NCBI GenBank assembly: GCA_030950835.1
Contig: JAUZQU010000177.1
Coordinates: 1-9,195, forward strand
Origin: Mariprofundaceae bacterium
GTDB lineage: Bacteria; Pseudomonadota; Zetaproteobacteria; Mariprofundales; Mariprofundaceae
Length of the DNA stretch: 9,195 bases
Reading direction: 5' to 3'
Each line of letters begins with the position of its first letter. The stretch's first letter is position 1. The position numbers and the translations under genes were made by a program. The notes beneath the pieces are model-generated. The model did not search any database, was not told where the DNA came from, and was given only the letters and a program-made list of their open reading frames with translations. This document shows, one piece after another, positions 6,215 through 9,195 of the stretch.

Positions 6215-7147
6215 ATGAAAATAGGGCAACGTTGGGGCTGGGCATGGATGTTGGGGCTGTCACTTTTGCTTACACAAGTTGCACATGCAGCTGTGGATGT
6301 CCGTATGCAAGTGGAGTTGGGTCAGTCGGCAGTGGGTCTGGACATGCAGGCGGTGAATGCCTTGGCATTACCAACATTATGGCAAAAGGTGGTGCCTTTG
6401 GTCGATTTGCGAAAAGCGCAAAGCCTTCAACCTAGCACCGCTTTGGTATTGCAGTTTTCACCCTTTAAAAATGGGGTGAAAATGGTGTACAACCCCAGCC
6501 AAGTCCGTCGCTTTCTCCAACAGCATGGTATTGCCATGATTCCATATCAACCCCATTGGAATTTAACGGTTCAGGCTTTGGCTTTTCCTGCGGCGAATGT
6601 ACATTTAGAGGCGCGATTAATGGAAGATAGCGCCTACTTGGCAGAAACGATGGGTTTTCGGCTTAGTCCTCGCGGACGTAAGTTGGCATTGATGTTTACG
6701 CCAAGCCATGATGTTTATGGGAAAAATATGTTGCATGTTGGTGTGCAAGGTGCTTTTACTGCGGATTTATTAAGTCAAACAGCCATATTTTTGGCTGAAG
6801 ACGTCTCTTTGACGGAGCAGTTACAAGCATGGTTGCACGATATTTTGGGTGAAATTCGTGATGTTTATAGTTTAGGTGCAATGCAGTTTACGGAAACCAA
6901 TGCGGAAACGACATTGACGATTGAGGGTGAACATAGCTTGTCTACACAAGTGATGTTGGAGCAAGCATTGCTTGCTCACCCTGCTGTGGTGACCCTGATT
7001 CCAACGTTGTTACAGCAAAATCGCAGGCAATATCGTTTATTATTGCGTGATGGTGCAACATCTTGGTTGCAACCTTGGTTTGCAGAGTATGGTTTAACAG
7101 CGAACCAGCAAGTTGCAGATAGTTTTACGGATTGGCTTGTTCAATAG
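6215..7147 (+). CDS. DUF2066 family secreted protein
   Basis: A 310-residue protein of unknown function. The N-terminus has a Sec signal peptide: basic start, hydrophobic core WAWMLGLSLLLT (9-20) and a cleavage site AHA/A after residue 25. The mature protein should therefore be periplasmic. The mature start VDVRMQVELGQ and the following RRFLQQHGIAMIPY region (89-102) resemble the DUF2066 family, which in many gammaproteobacteria lies near hda and purM. No catalytic motif, lipobox or later membrane segment is visible. The sequence is rich in Gln, Leu and Ala. It sits between sspB (one base upstream) and hda (24 bases downstream), so it is probably co-transcribed. The family assignment is from memory of its sequence and context and is moderately sure; I do not assign a role. 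Confidence 0.75.
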   Translation: MKIGQRWGWAWMLGLSLLLTQVAHAAVDVRMQVELGQSAVGLDMQAVNALALPTLWQKVVPLVDLRKAQSLQPSTALVLQFSPFKNGVKMVYNPSQVRRFLQQHGIAMIPYQPHWNLTVQALAFPAANVHLEARLMEDSAYLAETMGFRLSPRGRKLALMFTPSHDVYGKNMLHVGVQGAFTADLLSQTAIFLAEDVSLTEQLQAWLHDILGEIRDVYSLGAMQFTETNAETTLTIEGEHSLSTQVMLEQALLAHPAVVTLIPTLLQQNRRQYRLLLRDGATSWLQPWFAEYGLTANQQVADSFTDWLVQ

Positions 7148-7159
7148 CTGTTTTCAATC

Positions 7160-7165
7160 AAGGTG
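7160..7165 (+). promoter_or_regulatory. ribosome binding site deciding the hda start
   Basis: AAGGTG lies six bases before the ATG at 7172. This favours it over the in-frame GTG at 7163, which is inside the site, and the ATG at 7166, which directly abuts it. Confidence 0.6.
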
Positions 7166-7171
7166 ATGTCT

Positions 7172-7879
7172 ATGAAGCAGCAGCAGTTGCCTTTGTGTTT
7201 GCCGCAAGAGAAAAATGCTGACTCCCTATTATCATCATGGGTAAGTCATGCCCAAGTGGAAGTGGCATTTGGGCGTTTGGCGTTGTGGTTGGTGCAAGGC
7301 GGGCTGCTTTGGCTGACTTCAACTGACGTGGCTGGAAAAAGCCACTTGTTACGCAAATTAAGTGTATCCCATCCTCAAATCGCCTATATAGATGCCTCGT
7401 TGCACTTGCAAACCAGTTCAGTTCGCCAGCTTAAAGTTTGGTTAGAGACGGCTGAACATCATGCTTTTTGGATATTGGATTTACCAGCTGGAAAATTATC
7501 TCCAAACGTGGCTTATGCGGCTTTTCATTTGATAGAACGGGCAAAAACCTTGAATCGCGCTTTGCTGATTAGCTGGCGTGATGAAAACTTGGCTGAAACA
7601 TTGCCTGAGTTGTCCAGCCGTTTGTTGATGATGGAAGCGCTGAAGATGGCAGAGCCAGATAAGGATGAAGACTTACAACAAATATTACAGTCTGTATTAA
7701 AAGGTATGCAGTGGGAAATGAAAGAGAGTGTGATCAAGGCATTATTGCTGCATGTGCCTCGCCGCTTGTCAGACTTGCTGGAGGCGGTATTGAAGCTGGA
7801 TCAGTATTCACGTCAATATGCGGTAAAGATCAATGGTGCCTTGGCAGTGAAAGTCTTGCTGGGTGAACAGCATGATTAA
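7172..7879 (+). CDS. hda: Hda-like DnaA regulatory inactivator
   Basis: Hda works with the DNA-loaded sliding clamp to stimulate ATP hydrolysis by DnaA after initiation. The 235 residues match Hda length (about 230-240) and lack the DnaA DNA-binding domain. The N-terminal QLPLCLP (5-11) resembles the clamp-binding motif of E. coli Hda (QLSLPLYLP). A Walker A-like STDVAGKS is at 50-57. The Walker B position reads WILDLPAG (100-107), with one Asp but no second acidic residue. LPELSSRL (144-151) places R150 as the likely arginine finger, and VPRRLSDLLE (195-204) fits sensor II. I start at 7172 because of the ribosome site. It overlaps the next gene by eight bases. The family is fairly sure; activity on DnaA is inferred, and a more general DnaA-like adaptor remains possible. 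Confidence 0.82.
   Translation: MKQQQLPLCLPQEKNADSLLSSWVSHAQVEVAFGRLALWLVQGGLLWLTSTDVAGKSHLLRKLSVSHPQIAYIDASLHLQTSSVRQLKVWLETAEHHAFWILDLPAGKLSPNVAYAAFHLIERAKTLNRALLISWRDENLAETLPELSSRLLMMEALKMAEPDKDEDLQQILQSVLKGMQWEMKESVIKALLLHVPRRLSDLLEAVLKLDQYSRQYAVKINGALAVKVLLGEQHD
7861..7866 (+). promoter_or_regulatory. ribosome binding site of the YkuD gene
   Basis: GGGTGA inside the last codons of hda lies five bases before the ATG at 7872. It favours that start over an in-frame GTG at 7863 that falls within the site. Confidence 0.5.
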
Positions 7880-8336
7880 AGTAAGCATTGCAGAGCAGCT
7901 ATTGTATCATCGTAGGCTCACAGGCGTGGTGTGTGTCTACCCTATATCTACGGCAAGTCGTGGCGCGGGCAATCAAGAAGGAAGTTTGCAAACACCATTA
8001 GGTAAACACCGTATTCACCAAAAAATTGGCGACTCAAACCCCTTATATACATTTTATGTGGCTAGGGAGCCAAAGGGTATATTTACTCAAAAAAGACGTG
8101 CCGAACGTGCCGATTGGATACTCACACGCATCTTATGGCTTGAAGGCTGTCAAACAGGCTTTAATCGGCGTGGTCAAGTGGATAGTCGTCGCCGTTTTAT
8201 TTATATTCACGGCACCAATGAAGAAGAATTGATTGGTTCTCCTGCTTCGCATGGCTGTGTGCGTATGCGTAATGTGGATATGATGGACTTGTTTAAGCAT
8301 GTTCAGCTTGGTGAGTCGGTATACATCAAGGGCTGA
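7872..8336 (+). CDS. L,D-transpeptidase/carboxypeptidase (YkuD domain), no signal peptide
   Basis: This 154-residue protein is essentially one YkuD domain. The catalytic signature runs from IHGTN (112-116) to SPASHGCVRM (123-132): H113, then H127, G128, C129 as nucleophile, and R131. Family members either cross-link peptidoglycan (L,D-transpeptidases, 3-3 bonds or lipoprotein attachment) or trim tetrapeptides (L,D-carboxypeptidases). The N-terminus MIKVSIAEQLLYHRR shows no hydrophobic export signal or lipobox, so a cytoplasmic location is likely. Short, signal-less YkuD enzymes such as Acinetobacter ElsL and Vibrio LdcV are cytoplasmic L,D-carboxypeptidases in murein recycling, and I suggest that role by analogy. 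The ATG at 7872 overlaps the hda stop by eight bases and is preferred over the GTG at 7863. It is the last gene of the sspB group. The domain is secure; the substrate is not. Confidence 0.9.
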   Translation: MIKVSIAEQLLYHRRLTGVVCVYPISTASRGAGNQEGSLQTPLGKHRIHQKIGDSNPLYTFYVAREPKGIFTQKRRAERADWILTRILWLEGCQTGFNRRGQVDSRRRFIYIHGTNEEELIGSPASHGCVRMRNVDMMDLFKHVQLGESVYIKG

Positions 8337-8356
8337 TTTTCCCTAAGTGAGAAAAG

Positions 8357-8368
8357 GGAATGAAGGAT
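8357..8368 (+). repeat. 12-base direct repeat, copy 1
   Basis: GGAATGAAGGAT occurs here and, identically, at 8490-8501. Here it is followed by no useful reading frame. Confidence 0.5.
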
Positions 8369-8489
8369 AGTGCGGGATAGGTTTACGATGGGTCTGTGAG
8401 AAACAAACATCACGATGCTTGAGGTCGCCTGTGGCTTTTATGCCTTGTAGAAGGGGCGTGAGTTGGGCATAGTTCGTTGCCTAGCGACT

Positions 8490-8501
8490 GGAATGAAGGA
8501 T
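8490..8501 (+). repeat. 12-base direct repeat, copy 2, containing the pdhA ribosome site
   Basis: Identical to 8357-8368, 133 bases upstream. This copy includes the AAGGA ribosome site of pdhA and ends just before its ATG. Confidence 0.5.
8496..8500 (+). promoter_or_regulatory. ribosome binding site deciding the pdhA start
   Basis: AAGGA is five bases before the ATG at 8506. An in-frame ATG at 8500 overlaps this site and is less likely to be used. Confidence 0.6.
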
Positions 8502-8505
8502 GTTT

Positions 8506-9195
8506 ATGACAAGCAAAAAAGAAGAAAATACTGCTGGCATCACCCACGAAGGGCGTTTTTATAGCGCGGAACGTTTGCATGCCATGCATGATATGATGCT
8601 ATTTATTCGCCGTTTTGAAGAAAAAGCTGGGCAAATGTATGGCTTGAAAAAGATTGGTGGTTTCTGCCATTTATGTAATGGGCAAGAAGCGGTTTGTGTG
8701 GGCATGGAAGAAGCCGCAGAACCTACAGATTATATGATGACCAGCTATCGCGACCATGGACATATCATTGCCCGTGGTTCAGACCCAACTGCGATTATGG
8801 CAGAGCTTTTGGGTAGAGCAGGTGGCATTGTGGGCGGCAAAGGCGGCTCCATGCACATGTTTGATAAAGAGAAAAACTTTGCTGGTGGTAACGGCATTGT
8901 GGGTGAACAAGTGCCAATCGGTATTGGTTTTGCCTTTGCCTCGCAATACCGTGATGACAAACGTGTATCCATTACCATCATGGGTGATGGCGGCGTGAAT
9001 CAGGGTGCTGTGTATGAGTCGTTTAACATGGCAGCATTGTGGAAACTTCCTGTGGTATTTGTCATTGAAAACAATCAATATGCTATGGGCACATCCTTGA
9101 GCCGCGCTTCTGCGGAAACGCACCTTTATAAACGAGGCATTTCATTCAAAGTACCTGGCATTCAAGTCGATGGCATGGATGTATTGGAAGTGGAG
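8506..9195 (+). CDS. pdhA: pyruvate dehydrogenase E1 component, alpha subunit (3' end outside window)
   Basis: With the beta subunit, E1-alpha uses thiamine diphosphate to decarboxylate pyruvate and pass the acetyl group to E2 lipoate, feeding the TCA cycle. The 230 visible residues include RRFEEKAGQMYGLKKIGGF (35-53) and the HLCNGQEA substrate-side region (55-62). TSYRDHGH is at 79-86 and GGKGGSMHMF at 110-119. The ThDP-binding motif runs from GDG (160-162) to NN (189-190). The GGKGGSMHMF and RDHGH segments point to the pyruvate enzyme of the alpha/beta type rather than a branched-chain or acetoin enzyme, though acetoin dehydrogenase alpha is a close relative. The reading frame is open at the right edge; full-length proteins are about 320-350 residues, so about a third is missing. 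A pdhB gene is expected next. Confidence 0.93.
   Translation, partial: MTSKKEENTAGITHEGRFYSAERLHAMHDMMLFIRRFEEKAGQMYGLKKIGGFCHLCNGQEAVCVGMEEAAEPTDYMMTSYRDHGHIIARGSDPTAIMAELLGRAGGIVGGKGGSMHMFDKEKNFAGGNGIVGEQVPIGIGFAFASQYRDDKRVSITIMGDGGVNQGAVYESFNMAALWKLPVVFVIENNQYAMGTSLSRASAETHLYKRGISFKVPGIQVDGMDVLEVE

Noticed and set aside
5369..6229. Long open frames on the minus strand opposite the ferredoxin and sspB genes
   Set aside because: They are opposite-strand shadows of firmly identified genes, with no ribosome site and no recognisable domain.
8339..8360. Hairpin TTCCCT / AGGGAA after the YkuD gene as a terminator
   Set aside because: The stem is only six bases with a ten-base loop and no T-run follows, so it does not meet the pattern of an intrinsic terminator.
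8745..9123. Open frames on the minus strand opposite pdhA
   Set aside because: They lie opposite highly conserved E1-alpha sequence and have no recognisable protein features.

Overview
The window is ordinary, densely packed chromosomal DNA from a Gram-negative proteobacterium of moderate to low GC. It carries SspB with an LRVVK tail, an Hda-type DnaA relative with a clamp-binding motif, a DUF2066 protein, and a pyruvate dehydrogenase of the split E1-alpha/E1-beta type. That mix fits the Gamma/Beta/Zetaproteobacteria part of the tree, and a zetaproteobacterium-like genome would suit it. This placement is inference from gene content and was not tested by phylogeny. I see no mobile element, CRISPR array, rRNA or tRNA.

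Layout: the left edge holds the 3' part of a plus-strand membrane GGDEF diguanylate cyclase gene. It converges, with 14 bases between the stop codons, on a minus-strand group read right to left as proS, slt-like lytic transglycosylase, argD, argF (about 5250 down to 706). proS/slt and argD/argF each overlap by the four bases ATGA, and slt and argD are 59 bases apart, so one transcript is likely. A short divergent region (5251-5356) separates this group from the plus-strand genes. It carries two good promoter-like sequences, one on each strand, whose -10 boxes overlap.

On the plus strand come a thioredoxin-fold [2Fe-2S] ferredoxin, then sspB, a secreted DUF2066 protein, hda and a small YkuD-domain enzyme. 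The last four are separated by 1 base, 24 bases and an 8-base overlap, so they look like an operon. After a 169-base gap, pdhA starts and runs off the right edge.

Functional threads: arginine biosynthesis (argD, argF), translation (proS), peptidoglycan remodelling or recycling (lytic transglycosylase and YkuD protein), proteolysis and replication control (sspB, hda), c-di-GMP signalling, and entry of pyruvate into the TCA cycle (pdhA). No wholly new system is evident. The most interesting points are the YkuD enzyme without a signal peptide, coupled to hda, which may be a cytoplasmic L,D-carboxypeptidase; the possible bidirectional promoter; and sspB found away from its usual partner sspA.
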